DNA from: Aldehydirespirator sp965203635
GTDB lineage: Bacteria > Actinomycetota > Acidimicrobiia > Acidimicrobiales > Aldehydirespiratoraceae
Direction of reading: 5' to 3'
Assembly (NCBI GenBank): GCA_965203635.1
Contig: OZ241903.1
Span: 2,852,001-2,916,000, forward strand
Length of the DNA: 64,000 bases
How positions within the stretch are numbered: position 1 is the first letter of the stretch; each line of letters begins with the position of its first letter. Below, piece after piece: positions 17,050 through 26,665 of this stretch. The notes beneath the pieces were generated by a model that did no database searches, was not told where the DNA came from, and saw only the letters and a list, made by a program, of their open reading frames with translations. The position numbers and the translations under genes were made by a program.

Positions 17050-18452
17050 GACGGCTCCAGCGCCAGTCGCAGCGCCCGCCCGTGGGTGGCGACCACCTCC
17101 ACCGGGCGGGGAAGCTCCTGTGTGGTCATCCCGTCGAGGAAGCGGCCCCGGCTGAGGCACACGTCGGGCAGCAGGTAGCGGTGGCCCTCGGGCTCGTCGG
17201 CGAGGACCCGGACCACGTCCTCGCCCACCATCAGCCCGGTCACGCCGATGTTGCCGCCGAAGAAGCGGTTCTCGACCGGAATCACGCGCGCGTCGCGGCG
17301 GCCGAGCGACTCCACCAGCGGCGATACCACCGCCGCGCCCAGGGTGCCGGTGAGCACCGCCACGGGCGCGGTCCGGCCGGCGCGGCGCGGCCCGAGCGAC
17401 ACCGCGACGGGCGAGCCGTCGGGACCGGCCACCATCTCGGCCGCCGAGCCCTGGCGGGGAGCGCGGTAGCCGTCGGCCGGCGCGCCGTCCACCCAGGCGA
17501 AGAAGCCCGAGCGCGGCGGGGTGGGCGCGTGGCCCTCCTCGGAGAACTCGGTCTCGAAGGCCCGGGCCATGCCGATGCCGTCCTCGTGCATGTCGAAGCC
17601 CTCGTAGTGCTCCGCGGCCGGGAAGCTGCGCCCGCACATCAGGTAGTACTCGTCGGCCACGAAGGCCAGGCGGCGACCGAGGACCCGCAGGAACACCGAC
17701 TGCCAGTTCTCGACGAGGTCGACGACCGCGGCCGCCTCGGCTCGAGTGTGGAGCCGCATCCTGGACTGGCGGTTGAACCTCGACAGCCCGAGGGGCACCA
17801 CGCACAGCGTTCGCAACTCCGGGAAGCGGTCGAGCACGCCCGCGAGGGTGTCGGCCAGCACGTCGCCGTCGTTGACGCCGGGGCACACGACCACCTGGCC
17901 GTGAACCTCGATGCCGGCGTCGAGCAGGAGCCGCAGCCAGCGCAGCGAGACCGCGCCGCGCCGGTTCTGGAGGATCGCGGCCCGCACGTCGGGGTCGGTG
18001 GAGTGGATCGACACGTACAGCGGCGACAGCCGCTCGGTCACCACCCGCTCGTAGTCGAGCTCGGTGAACCGGGTGAGGGTGGTGAAGTTCCCGTAGAGGA
18101 ACGACAGCCGGTAGTCGTCGTCCTTGAGGTACAGCGAGCGGCGCATCCCCCGCGGCAGCTGGTGCACGAAGCAGAACTCGCAGTGGTTGTCGCAGGTCTG
18201 CACCCCGTCGAACACGGCCGCGTCGACCTCCGCTCCGAGAGGCTCGCCCTCCTGCTTGGCGACCACCACGGTGAAGCTCTCGCCGTCGCGCTGCACTTCG
18301 AGGGGGATCTCGGCCCCGTCGCTCAGCAGCTGCCAGCGGATGACGTCGCGGGGCGCCTCCCCGGCGATGGCCGCGACCTCGTCTCCGGGCCTCAGCCCTG
18401 CCCGCTCGGCCGGAGATCCGGATGCGACAGCCACGATCTGCGGTCCGGCCAC
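17046..18452 (-). CDS. DUF512 radical-SAM-like protein with N-terminal PDZ domain
   Basis: A 468-residue protein. Residues 1-70 are PDZ-like (GSPAERAGLRPGDEVAAI). Next comes a Cys motif CDNHCEFCFVHQLPRGMR that resembles a radical-SAM cluster site, then the DUF512 region (FFGGNIGVTGLM, PDVCLSRGRFLDG). The family is widely found next to der, as here (4-bp overlap), but its reaction is not established. The start at 18452 is ATG. The divergent pseudokinase gene is 163 bp away across an AT-rich spacer. Confidence 0.9.
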   Translation of the reverse strand: MAGPQIVAVASGSPAERAGLRPGDEVAAIAGEAPRDVIRWQLLSDGAEIPLEVQRDGESFTVVVAKQEGEPLGAEVDAAVFDGVQTCDNHCEFCFVHQLPRGMRRSLYLKDDDYRLSFLYGNFTTLTRFTELDYERVVTERLSPLYVSIHSTDPDVRAAILQNRRGAVSLRWLRLLLDAGIEVHGQVVVCPGVNDGDVLADTLAGVLDRFPELRTLCVVPLGLSRFNRQSRMRLHTRAEAAAVVDLVENWQSVFLRVLGRRLAFVADEYYLMCGRSFPAAEHYEGFDMHEDGIGMARAFETEFSEEGHAPTPPRSGFFAWVDGAPADGYRAPRQGSAAEMVAGPDGSPVAVSLGPRRAGRTAPVAVLTGTLGAAVVSPLVESLGRRDARVIPVENRFFGGNIGVTGLMVGEDVVRVLADEPEGHRYLLPDVCLSRGRFLDGMTTQELPRPVEVVATHGRALRLALEPS

Positions 18453-18517
18453 CGTCCAAGGCTACCGGCCGGGACCGCCCCAGCAGTGCCGTCACCACGC
18501 TTCGCAGCACTTCAGTT

Positions 18518-18549
18518 GCAGTATAAATCAATGTCATGTATTTTACTGC
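18518..18549. promoter_or_regulatory. AT-rich imperfect palindrome in divergent spacer
   Basis: GCAGTATAAATC and the facing GTATTTTACTGC form a 12-nt imperfect inverted repeat (9 of 12 matches) in the only AT-rich part of the spacer between the DUF512 and pseudokinase genes. It contains TATAAA-like sequence, so it may combine a promoter with an operator. Confidence 0.3.
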
Positions 18550-18615
18550 TATGTGCATGTTTGAAGGTCTACTGCAGGACTGTGACAAGGGGGCTGGGAG
18601 AGCCGGGGGCGAGCC

Positions 18616-19896
18616 GTGGCCGCGGTGACGGTCAGCCGGTCGGAGGACAGGCTGATCGCGGTCAAGCAGGTCCCGGCGGAACGGGCCGCAGACATCCAGC
18701 GGGAGGCGGATCTGCTGACGCGTCTGGACCATCCGGGGCTGGTGCGGTTCGTCGACATCGTCGAGACCGCGGACGGCGGTCGGGCCCTGCACACCGAGTT
18801 CGTCAACTCCGACACCTGGGCCTCGCGACCTCTGGCCGACCCGGCCGAGCGGGCCGCGGGGATGGCCGCTCTGGCCGCGGTGGTGGCCGACCTCCACCAG
18901 CTGGGCGTCGCCCACCTCCAACTCACCCCGCCCCACATCCTGCACGGCGAGAACGACCTCCCCGTGCTGTGCGGTCTGACCTCGGCGGCCGAGGCCACCC
19001 CCGAGAACCGCCACACCGACCTGGTCGCGCTGGCCGACCTCTGCCACGATCCGGCGCTGGGCAGGGGAGCCCTCTCCGGGAAGTTGTACTCGCTGGCCGA
19101 CGCGGCTCGGACGGGAACGCTCAGCGCCCGCGAGCTGGCCAGACGACTCGACATGCTCGCAACCAGGCGGCCGACCCGAGCAGCGCCGGTTCGTGTCGCT
19201 GGCGGTGGCGTTCTCGGGGGCTTCAAGCGGCGCTGCCGGCCGAAGCCGCTCCTAAGGGCCGGGGCGGTGGTCGCCGCGGTCTTCGCAGCCTTCGTGATCG
19301 GGGCCCGAAGCGGTGATCCAGAGCCACCCCCGACGCCGGCACAGGATGAAGCCCCTAGCTACTTTGCCGACGCAAGTCCCGACCTGCTCGACGAGTACGA
19401 CCTTGTGGACGGAACCAGCCCAGCCGTCGAGCCCGAACTGGTCGCCGAGCCCGAACTGGTCAGCGAGCCCGAACTGGTCAGCGAGCCCGAACTGGTCGGC
19501 GAGCGGGACCTGATCGCGGAGCCGGACCCACTAGCCATGCCAGACCCACCAGACCCAATCGCCGAGCCGGGTCAGATCGCGGTGTCGGTGCGGGAGGCGG
19601 CCGCGGTCGTCGAGCACGGCGGGCGCCGTTACGCCATAGGCGTCACCGGTGACTTCGTGGAACTCGGCGACTGGGACTGCGACGGGCAGGCCACCGCGGC
19701 GATTGTTCGTCCCAGCACCGGCGGGGTCGTGCTGTTCGACTCTTGGCCCGGCCCGGGCGAGACCACCTCGCTGCCGGAGCGCTGGAGCGTCGACTCCCCC
19801 ACCGGCGCCGACGCGGTCGCCCACGGCCAGTGCGACCTGCTGAGGGTCTACACCACCGCCGGCTCGAAGCTCTTCAACCCCGGCGAGGCCTCATGA
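18616..19896 (+). CDS. Membrane-spanning protein pseudokinase
   Basis: A 426-residue protein. Residues 1-180 resemble a Ser/Thr kinase N- and C-lobe: IAVKQV keeps the beta-3 Lys and QREADLLTRLDHPGLVRFVD fits helix C. The catalytic HRD is replaced by HLQ (GVAHLQLTPPHILH), and no DFG is present (PVLCGLTSA), so catalysis is unlikely. A membrane helix (LLRAGAVVAAVFAAFVIGAR) near 215 follows a basic stretch. Outside are an acidic repeat region (EPELVS units) and a C-terminal beta domain with GDFVELGDWDCDGQATAAI, similar to FG-GAP/VCBS-like surface modules. It overlaps the next gene by 4 bp (ATGA). GTG start. Confidence 0.7.
   Translation: MAAVTVSRSEDRLIAVKQVPAERAADIQREADLLTRLDHPGLVRFVDIVETADGGRALHTEFVNSDTWASRPLADPAERAAGMAALAAVVADLHQLGVAHLQLTPPHILHGENDLPVLCGLTSAAEATPENRHTDLVALADLCHDPALGRGALSGKLYSLADAARTGTLSARELARRLDMLATRRPTRAAPVRVAGGGVLGGFKRRCRPKPLLRAGAVVAAVFAAFVIGARSGDPEPPPTPAQDEAPSYFADASPDLLDEYDLVDGTSPAVEPELVAEPELVSEPELVSEPELVGERDLIAEPDPLAMPDPPDPIAEPGQIAVSVREAAAVVEHGGRRYAIGVTGDFVELGDWDCDGQATAAIVRPSTGGVVLFDSWPGPGETTSLPERWSVDSPTGADAVAHGQCDLLRVYTTAGSKLFNPGEAS
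19429..19500 (+). repeat. Four 18-bp tandem repeats encoding EPELV(A/S/G)
   Basis: Four in-frame copies of GAGCCCGAACTGGTCNNC lie end to end inside the pseudokinase gene, differing mainly in the last codon. They encode an acidic linker on the extracytoplasmic side. Near-identity at DNA level suggests recent slippage. Confidence 0.9.
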
Positions 19897-20207
19897 CCAA
19901 CAACACCAGCCCGATGGGAGGGGCAAGACAACGGGCCTCAAGCCCCCGGATCATCCCGCCAAGGCTGCGCCGGCTGGCCGCGGGAGCCTGGCTGGCGGCC
20001 GCGCTGGCCTCGACCGCCGGCGCGGCATCGGCATCGGCCGGCGCCGTCCCCTACTCGGTCGCCGACATCGGCCCCGCGCCGGCGGCCGGGTTCAAGATCA
20101 GCGACATCGGCGCCGTCCCGGCCCCCGGCCACCACTCCCCCGGCACGACCGGCACGACCGACGCTCCGGCAGACGGGGTCGAGGTCGGCGACATCAACTC
20201 CCGCTGA
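19893..20207 (+). CDS. Small secreted protein coupled to pseudokinase
   Basis: A 104-residue protein. Basic residues (PPRLRR) followed by LAAGAWLAAALASTAGAASA form a probable signal peptide with an AxA cleavage site. The mature part contains three spaced copies of a short motif, VADIGP, ISDIGA and VGDINS, and is Pro/Gly-rich. The ATG overlaps the pseudokinase stop (ATGA). Its end overlaps the rsmE stop on the opposite strand by 14 bp. Function unknown; the coupling suggests it works with the membrane pseudokinase. Confidence 0.65.
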   Translation: MTNNTSPMGGARQRASSPRIIPPRLRRLAAGAWLAAALASTAGAASASAGAVPYSVADIGPAPAAGFKISDIGAVPAPGHHSPGTTGTTDAPADGVEVGDINSR

Positions 20208-20913
20208 CGGTCCCCGCCCCAGGAAGGTGGCCGCTGCGGCGGGCTGCCAGCACCGCGGCCGCGGCGATGGCCGCCGTCTCGGCTCGCATTATGTGTGGTC
20301 CGAGACACACATGGCGATCCACCGAGGCCAGCTCTCCTTCGGTCCATCCGCCCTCGGGACCCACCAGCAGGCAGTTCTCGCCGGCCGCCAGGGTCCCGCC
20401 CTCCGACACGGCCAGGGCAGCCCCGCCCAGATCGAGCTCACCGAACGCCCGCACCGGCTCGACCTCGGGCAGCCACAGACGGCGGCACTGCATCACCGCC
20501 TCCCGAGCCACCCGCCGCCACCGCTGCACCTGCCGGGCCGCCTTGTCCCCGTCCCATTGCACCACCGACCGCGCGGCCACGAACGGCGCGATCCGGTCCA
20601 CCCCCAGCTCCGTGAGCTTCTGGACGATCGTCTCGGACCGTCCGCCCTTGAGGACCGCGAAACCTACGGCCAGCACGGGATTCGGGGCTGCCACCGTCAC
20701 AACCCCGCCGACCGGCTCGATCTCGTCGGAGAACCGGCACGGCCGCCACCGACCAGCCCCGTCGCCGACGGTCAGAGGGTCACCCGAACGCAGGCGCAGG
20801 ACCCGCTCGAGGTGGTGCCGGTCGTCGCCGGCCAGCACCGGCTCATCCACATCGTCGACCAGCACGTGCGGACCCGACCGAGCGTCACCCGCGGCCGACT
20901 CCAATCGGCTCAC
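20194..20913 (-). CDS. rsmE: 16S rRNA m3U1498 methyltransferase RsmE
   Basis: A 239-residue SPOUT-type methyltransferase. Visible family motifs are HHLERVLRLRSGD near the N-terminus, KGGRSETIVQKLTELGVDRI, EAVMQCRRLWLPEV, LLVGPEGGWTEGEL and a C-terminal LGPHIMRAETA that ends in the trefoil knot. It methylates uridine 1498 of 16S rRNA. The GTG at 20913 is chosen because the protein then starts just before the PUA-like domain. It lies 118 bp after dnaJ on the same strand, as in many bacteria. Confidence 0.92.
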   Translation of the reverse strand: MSRLESAAGDARSGPHVLVDDVDEPVLAGDDRHHLERVLRLRSGDPLTVGDGAGRWRPCRFSDEIEPVGGVVTVAAPNPVLAVGFAVLKGGRSETIVQKLTELGVDRIAPFVAARSVVQWDGDKAARQVQRWRRVAREAVMQCRRLWLPEVEPVRAFGELDLGGAALAVSEGGTLAAGENCLLVGPEGGWTEGELASVDRHVCLGPHIMRAETAAIAAAAVLAARRSGHLPGAGTVSGS

Positions 20914-21031
20914 CGGAACGTCACCACCTGCGACACTCCGTCGATCTCGACATTCTCGGGTCGATACTGTGGACCCAGGACACATTTCCGACCCGAGATC
21001 GCCCCGGCCACCGCCACCACCGGCAAGCGGT

Positions 21032-22150
21032 TCACCGGAACGCGGTGCGGATCCGGCCCAGCAGGCTCTCGCTCGGCTCGGCGACCTCCTCGCCCCGCAG
21101 CTCGGCCAGCCGGCGCACCAGCTCCTCCTGCTCGTCGGTGAGATCGTCGGGCACGTCCACCACCAGCTGGACCAGCAGATCGCCGCGGCCCCGGCCCCGC
21201 ACGTGGGGAACGCCGCGGCCCCGCAGCCGCACCACCGCACCCGTCTCGGTCCCCTTGGGGATCACGATGCTCTCGGTGCCGTCGAGGGTCTCGTACTCCA
21301 GCCGGGCTCCCAGCGCGGCCTGGGTGAACGGCACGTGCAGCTCGTGGACCAGGTCGCTGCCGTTGCGGTGGAACCGCGGATGGGGACGGACCCTGGTGTG
21401 CACGTAGAGGTCGCCGTGGGCGCCGCCGCGGGGACCGGCCGCCCCCCGGCCGCTCAACCGCAGCGTCGTGCCGTCGTCCACCCCCACCGGCACCTGCACG
21501 CTGTAGGTGCGCTGCTCCAGGTTGCGGCCGTGCCCCTCGCAGTCTCCGCACACCTGCTCGATCATCTCGCCCAGACCTCCGCAGAGGTCGCAGGCCGCGG
21601 CGGTCACCATCTGGCCGAGCATCGACTGGCGCACCCTGCGGACCTGCCCCGAGCCGCCGCACTGGGAGCACCTCACCGGCGAGGTGCCCGCCCCGGCGCC
21701 GCTGCCGTCGCACGACTCGCAGCGCACCGCAGTGCGCACCGTCACCTCACGCTCGGCCCCGAACACCACATCGTGAAGGTCGAGGTCGACGTGGGCCTCC
21801 AGGTCCTCGCCGGGGGGCGGGCCCTGATGGCGAGCCGACGCGCCGAAGCCCCCGAAGGGCGAGTCGCCGCCGAAGAACGCGTCGAAGATGCTGCCCAGAC
21901 CGCCGCTGAACGGATCGGCCATGCCGGCCGCTCTGACGTCGTCGGTGCCGAAGCGGTCATACCGCGAGCGCCGCTCAGGATCCGACAGCACCTCGTAGGC
22001 CGCTCTCACCTCCTTGAAGCGGGCCTCGGCGGTCGGATCGTCGGGATTGGCGTCGGGATGGTACTGGCGGGCCATCTTGCGGTAGGCCCGCTTCAGCTCC
22101 TCGTCGGTGGCGTCGCGCTCCACCCCCAGCGTCTCGTAGTGGTCGGCCAT
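21032..22150 (-). CDS. dnaJ: Chaperone DnaJ
   Basis: A 372-residue type I DnaJ. It has a J domain with HPD (QYHPDANPDDP), a G/F-rich linker (DPFSGGLGSIF), and a zinc domain with four repeats CESCDGSG, CSQCGGSG, CDLCGGLG and CGDCEGHG. The C-terminal substrate domains follow. It stimulates DnaK; no dnaK or grpE is present in this cluster, so they must be elsewhere. It is 64 bp downstream of hrcA on the same strand, consistent with heat-shock control. Confidence 0.96.
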   Translation of the reverse strand: MADHYETLGVERDATDEELKRAYRKMARQYHPDANPDDPTAEARFKEVRAAYEVLSDPERRSRYDRFGTDDVRAAGMADPFSGGLGSIFDAFFGGDSPFGGFGASARHQGPPPGEDLEAHVDLDLHDVVFGAEREVTVRTAVRCESCDGSGAGAGTSPVRCSQCGGSGQVRRVRQSMLGQMVTAAACDLCGGLGEMIEQVCGDCEGHGRNLEQRTYSVQVPVGVDDGTTLRLSGRGAAGPRGGAHGDLYVHTRVRPHPRFHRNGSDLVHELHVPFTQAALGARLEYETLDGTESIVIPKGTETGAVVRLRGRGVPHVRGRGRGDLLVQLVVDVPDDLTDEQEELVRRLAELRGEEVAEPSESLLGRIRTAFR

Positions 22151-22214
22151 CTGCGACCTCTAGGTCTTCTGGGACTCGCTCAGAGCCGGCCGCGGCTCCC
22201 AGCGACCGGCCATC

Positions 22215-23207
22215 TCAGACTTCGTTCAGGGCCGGGCCGAGGCGGCGGCTCACCGCCGCCACTGCCGACAGCGCCTGCGGATAGTCCATCCGGGTGGGTC
22301 CGATGACGCCGATCGTCCCGCCGTCGGTGCCCTCGGTGCTGTAAGGGGCCAGCACCAGCGAGCACTCGGCCAGCGAGGGCAGGCCGGTCTCCTCGCCGAT
22401 GGCCACCCTCCGGCCCCCGTCGATCACCCTGCGCATCAGCGTCACCACCACCAGCTGCTGCTCCAGCAGGCCGAGGACCTCGCTGAGCTGCTCCACCGCG
22501 TCGAAGGCGGCGGCCAGCTTGGAGGTGCCGCCCACGAACACCTCGTGGTGGGCGCGGGCCTCCCGCAAGGCGGCGATGGCCGCGGCCAGCAGCCGGTCGT
22601 CGGGCTGGTCGCAGTCCTCGATGTCGGCCAGGGTCCGGCCCACCACCCGGCGGGCCAGCCGCTCCGACGCGTCGTCCACCACCTCGGGCGAGGTGTCGGA
22701 GGGCACGTCGAGGGTGCGCTTCTCGATCACGCCGTTGGACATGACCGCCACCACCATGACCGTGCCGACCGACAGCTCGACCAGCTGGGCCGAGCGCACG
22801 GTGGCCGCCGCGGGGCTGGGCGCGACCACCACCGCGGTCCAGTCGGTGAGGTCCGACAGCAGCCCGGTGGTGTCGCTGAGGATCGACTCGAACCCGCCGT
22901 GGGAGACCGAGAAGAAGTCGTTGACTTGGAGCCGGTCGGCGGGATCGAGGGTCGGCGAAGGCGAGCGCCGGCGCCACTGGTCGACGAAGAAGCGGTAGCC
23001 CTTGACGGTGGGCACCCGTCCGGCGCTGGTGTGGGGCTGGACCAGGTACTGCTGCTCGGCCAGCGCGGCCATCTCGCTTCGCACCGTGGCCGGCGACGCG
23101 TCGATGCCGGGCGAGCGCGCCACGCGGCCCGAACCGACCGGCTGGGCGGTGCGGATGTACTCCTGGACGACGGCGTACAGGATGGCGGCCTTGCGGTCGT
23201 CGAGCAT
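22215..23207 (-). CDS. hrcA: Heat-shock repressor HrcA
   Basis: A 330-residue protein. The N-terminal winged helix (LDDRKAAILYAVVQEYIRT, SPATVRSEMAALAEQQYL, HTSAGRVPTVKGYRFFVD) is diagnostic of HrcA. The C-terminal part contains GAF-like segments (LAPYSTEGTDGGTIGVIGP and MDYPQALSAVAAVS). It represses class I heat-shock genes by binding CIRCE elements. I noticed no CIRCE-type inverted repeat upstream of the cluster. It starts 11 bp after the lepA stop, so the two are likely cotranscribed. Confidence 0.95.
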   Translation of the reverse strand: MLDDRKAAILYAVVQEYIRTAQPVGSGRVARSPGIDASPATVRSEMAALAEQQYLVQPHTSAGRVPTVKGYRFFVDQWRRRSPSPTLDPADRLQVNDFFSVSHGGFESILSDTTGLLSDLTDWTAVVVAPSPAAATVRSAQLVELSVGTVMVVAVMSNGVIEKRTLDVPSDTSPEVVDDASERLARRVVGRTLADIEDCDQPDDRLLAAAIAALREARAHHEVFVGGTSKLAAAFDAVEQLSEVLGLLEQQLVVVTLMRRVIDGGRRVAIGEETGLPSLAECSLVLAPYSTEGTDGGTIGVIGPTRMDYPQALSAVAAVSRRLGPALNEV

Positions 23208-23218
23208 GGGGGAAGATG

Positions 23219-25003
<1,785 letters not shown>

Positions 25004-25144
25004 GGGGCTCTCGATCGACTCCCGAGGGTGGGCGCGGCGGTGGGAGGACGACCCAGCAACGCTAGCCTCGACCGTCGGCCCTACGGCCCCAAGACGACCG
25101 GCAGCCCCAGGCAGCCAGCGGCCCGAGACGACCGGCAGGTGAGT

Positions 25145-25417
25145 GTGGCCAACATCAAGTCCCAGATAAAGCGCAACCGGCAGAACGAGAAGCGCCGCCT
25201 GCGCAACCGGACGGTCCGTTCCGAGGTGAACACCCGTACCAAGGCGGCGCTGGACGCGGTCGAGCACGACGACGAGGACGCGGACGAGACGCTGCGCCTC
25301 GCCGTCAAGCGGATCGACAAGGCCGCGGCCAAGGGCGTGATCCACAAGAACACCGCGGCCCGCCGCAAGAGCCGGCTGGTGCGGGAGATCGAGCGGCTCC
25401 GGTCCGAGGAGGACTGA
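25145..25417 (+). CDS. rpsT: 30S ribosomal protein S20
   Basis: A 90-residue basic, all-helical protein with the S20 pattern: VANIKSQIKRNRQNEKRRLR at the start, AAAKGVIHKNTAARRKSRL near the end. GTG 25145 restores the conserved (M)ANIKSQ N-terminus. S20 binds 16S rRNA in the body of the small subunit. It is divergent from lepA and convergent with holA. Confidence 0.96.
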   Translation: MANIKSQIKRNRQNEKRRLRNRTVRSEVNTRTKAALDAVEHDDEDADETLRLAVKRIDKAAAKGVIHKNTAARRKSRLVREIERLRSEED

Positions 25418-25422
25418 CCGCC

Positions 25423-25472
25423 GAAATTGATGCCAGAAGTGTGCCTATAGGGGCAGATTCGCCATCAATTTG
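25423..25472 (+). terminator. Two-tier hairpin between rpsT and holA
   Basis: AAATTGATG at 25424-25432 pairs with CATCAATTT at 25463-25471, and an inner TGCC/GGCA stem lies within. It sits between two convergent gene ends, so a bidirectional terminator is likely. It has the outer-stem/inner-stem layout of the paired hairpins elsewhere in the window but a different sequence. Confidence 0.45.
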
Positions 25473-25497
25473 GGGAGGAAGAGTCGCGGCCCGCGGG

Positions 25498-26514
25498 TCA
25501 GCGGGCCGACAGCGCGGCCAGCCGGGCGACCAGCACCTCCAGCACTAGTTCGTCGGGCCAGTCGATCGTTCCCCTCAGGGCGAGGTCGGCGTCGGCCAGC
25601 AGGCGGATGGCTCGGGCGATTCTCTCCGAGCCCAGCTTGCGGGTCTGGCCCAGGATCTTGCGGGCCGGGAACGTCGAGCCCTTCATTCCCAGGATCTCCG
25701 CGGCCTGGCGCTCGTCGGCCGCGCCCGCGCCGTCGAGGCGCAGCATCCGCTGGTAGCGGCCGTGCAGCGCGGCCAGCAGCTGGAGAGGATGGCGCGACGG
25801 CAGCAGGCGGTGCAGCACCCTCAGCGCCTCGGTGATGTCGCCGCGGTCGATGGAGTCGTCGAGCTCCCAGGGCACCACGGAGCCGGGATCCCCGCCGTAG
25901 AGGGCCACGTCGGCGGCGGTGACGGTGGCTCCTGAGCCGAGCGCACCCTCCAGGGTCCGCAGCAGCCCGACGATGTTGCCGCGGTCCGCCCCCACCAGGT
26001 CGTCGACGGCCGCCACCGCGGCCGGCTCGAAGTTCAGGCCCGACTGCGCCAGCTGCTTCCTGAGCCACTTGTGGGCGTCGGACCTGCCCCTCGGCGGCGT
26101 CACGTCAAGGGAGCTGCCGCCGGCCGCCTTCACCGCGGCCGCGAGGTCCTTGGGCACCCCCGGCAGGCGACCGCCCATCGCCGGTTCCGCTCCCCGCTCC
26201 CACACCAGCACCAGATCGGTGGTGGCGGGCAGCGTCTCGAGCAGGCGCACCAGCGCGTCGCAGTCGCCGGAGCGGGCGAACCGGGTCAAGTGGCGGCCCA
26301 CCACCACCCGGCGGGAGGTCAGGAACGGCTCCGTCTGGGCCGCATCCACCAGCGGGGCGAGGCGCCACCCCCCCTCGGGGTCACGGAGGCTGGCCTCGTC
26401 GAGCTGCTCCAGGGCCAGGCTGCGATCCTCGTCTCCCAGCGTCTCCTTGACGATCTTCGCCACCGCCTCGGCCACCAGCACGGGGTCGTCGCCGGTGACG
26501 AGTTGGACGCCCAT
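25498..26514 (-). CDS. holA: DNA polymerase III subunit delta
   Basis: A 338-residue protein with the clamp-loader delta pattern: QLVTGDDPVLVAEAV start, LVLVWERGAEP, WLRKQLAQSGLNFEPAAV, DDLVGADRGNIVGLLRTLEG and a C-terminal ILADADLALRG-type helix bundle. Delta opens the beta clamp for loading at the replication fork. It follows comEC and precedes convergent rpsT, a common bacterial order. The open frame runs upstream of the ATG at 26514 through tandem repeats but has no family sequence there. Confidence 0.9.
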   Translation of the reverse strand: MGVQLVTGDDPVLVAEAVAKIVKETLGDEDRSLALEQLDEASLRDPEGGWRLAPLVDAAQTEPFLTSRRVVVGRHLTRFARSGDCDALVRLLETLPATTDLVLVWERGAEPAMGGRLPGVPKDLAAAVKAAGGSSLDVTPPRGRSDAHKWLRKQLAQSGLNFEPAAVAAVDDLVGADRGNIVGLLRTLEGALGSGATVTAADVALYGGDPGSVVPWELDDSIDRGDITEALRVLHRLLPSRHPLQLLAALHGRYQRMLRLDGAGAADERQAAEILGMKGSTFPARKILGQTRKLGSERIARAIRLLADADLALRGTIDWPDELVLEVLVARLAALSAR

Positions 26515-26546
26515 AGTGGCCGGATGATACGGCGACCGGGCCGGCC

Positions 26547-26651
26547 AGCGCGGCGGCGTCCCTCCACCACCCGACCCCGGCAGCGCGGCGGCGTCCCTCC
26601 ACCACCCGACCCCGGCGGCGCGGCGGCGTCCCTCCACCACCCGAATTTCCG
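26547..26651. repeat. Three 35-bp tandem repeats between comEC and holA
   Basis: Copies start at 26547, 26582 and 26617, with a GCGCGGCGGCGTCCCTCCA core followed by CCACCCGACCCC; the third copy diverges at its end. The array fills most of the 151-bp spacer between comEC stop and holA start. It is not part of either confident coding region. Confidence 0.9.
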
Positions 26652-26665
26652 GTGGAAGGGTGCGA

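Noticed and set aside
14369..19316. Long open frames on the plus strand across the phosphatase, der and DUF512 genes
   Set aside because: They are antisense to strongly recognised genes, with His/Arg/Gly-rich translations typical of high-GC mirror frames.
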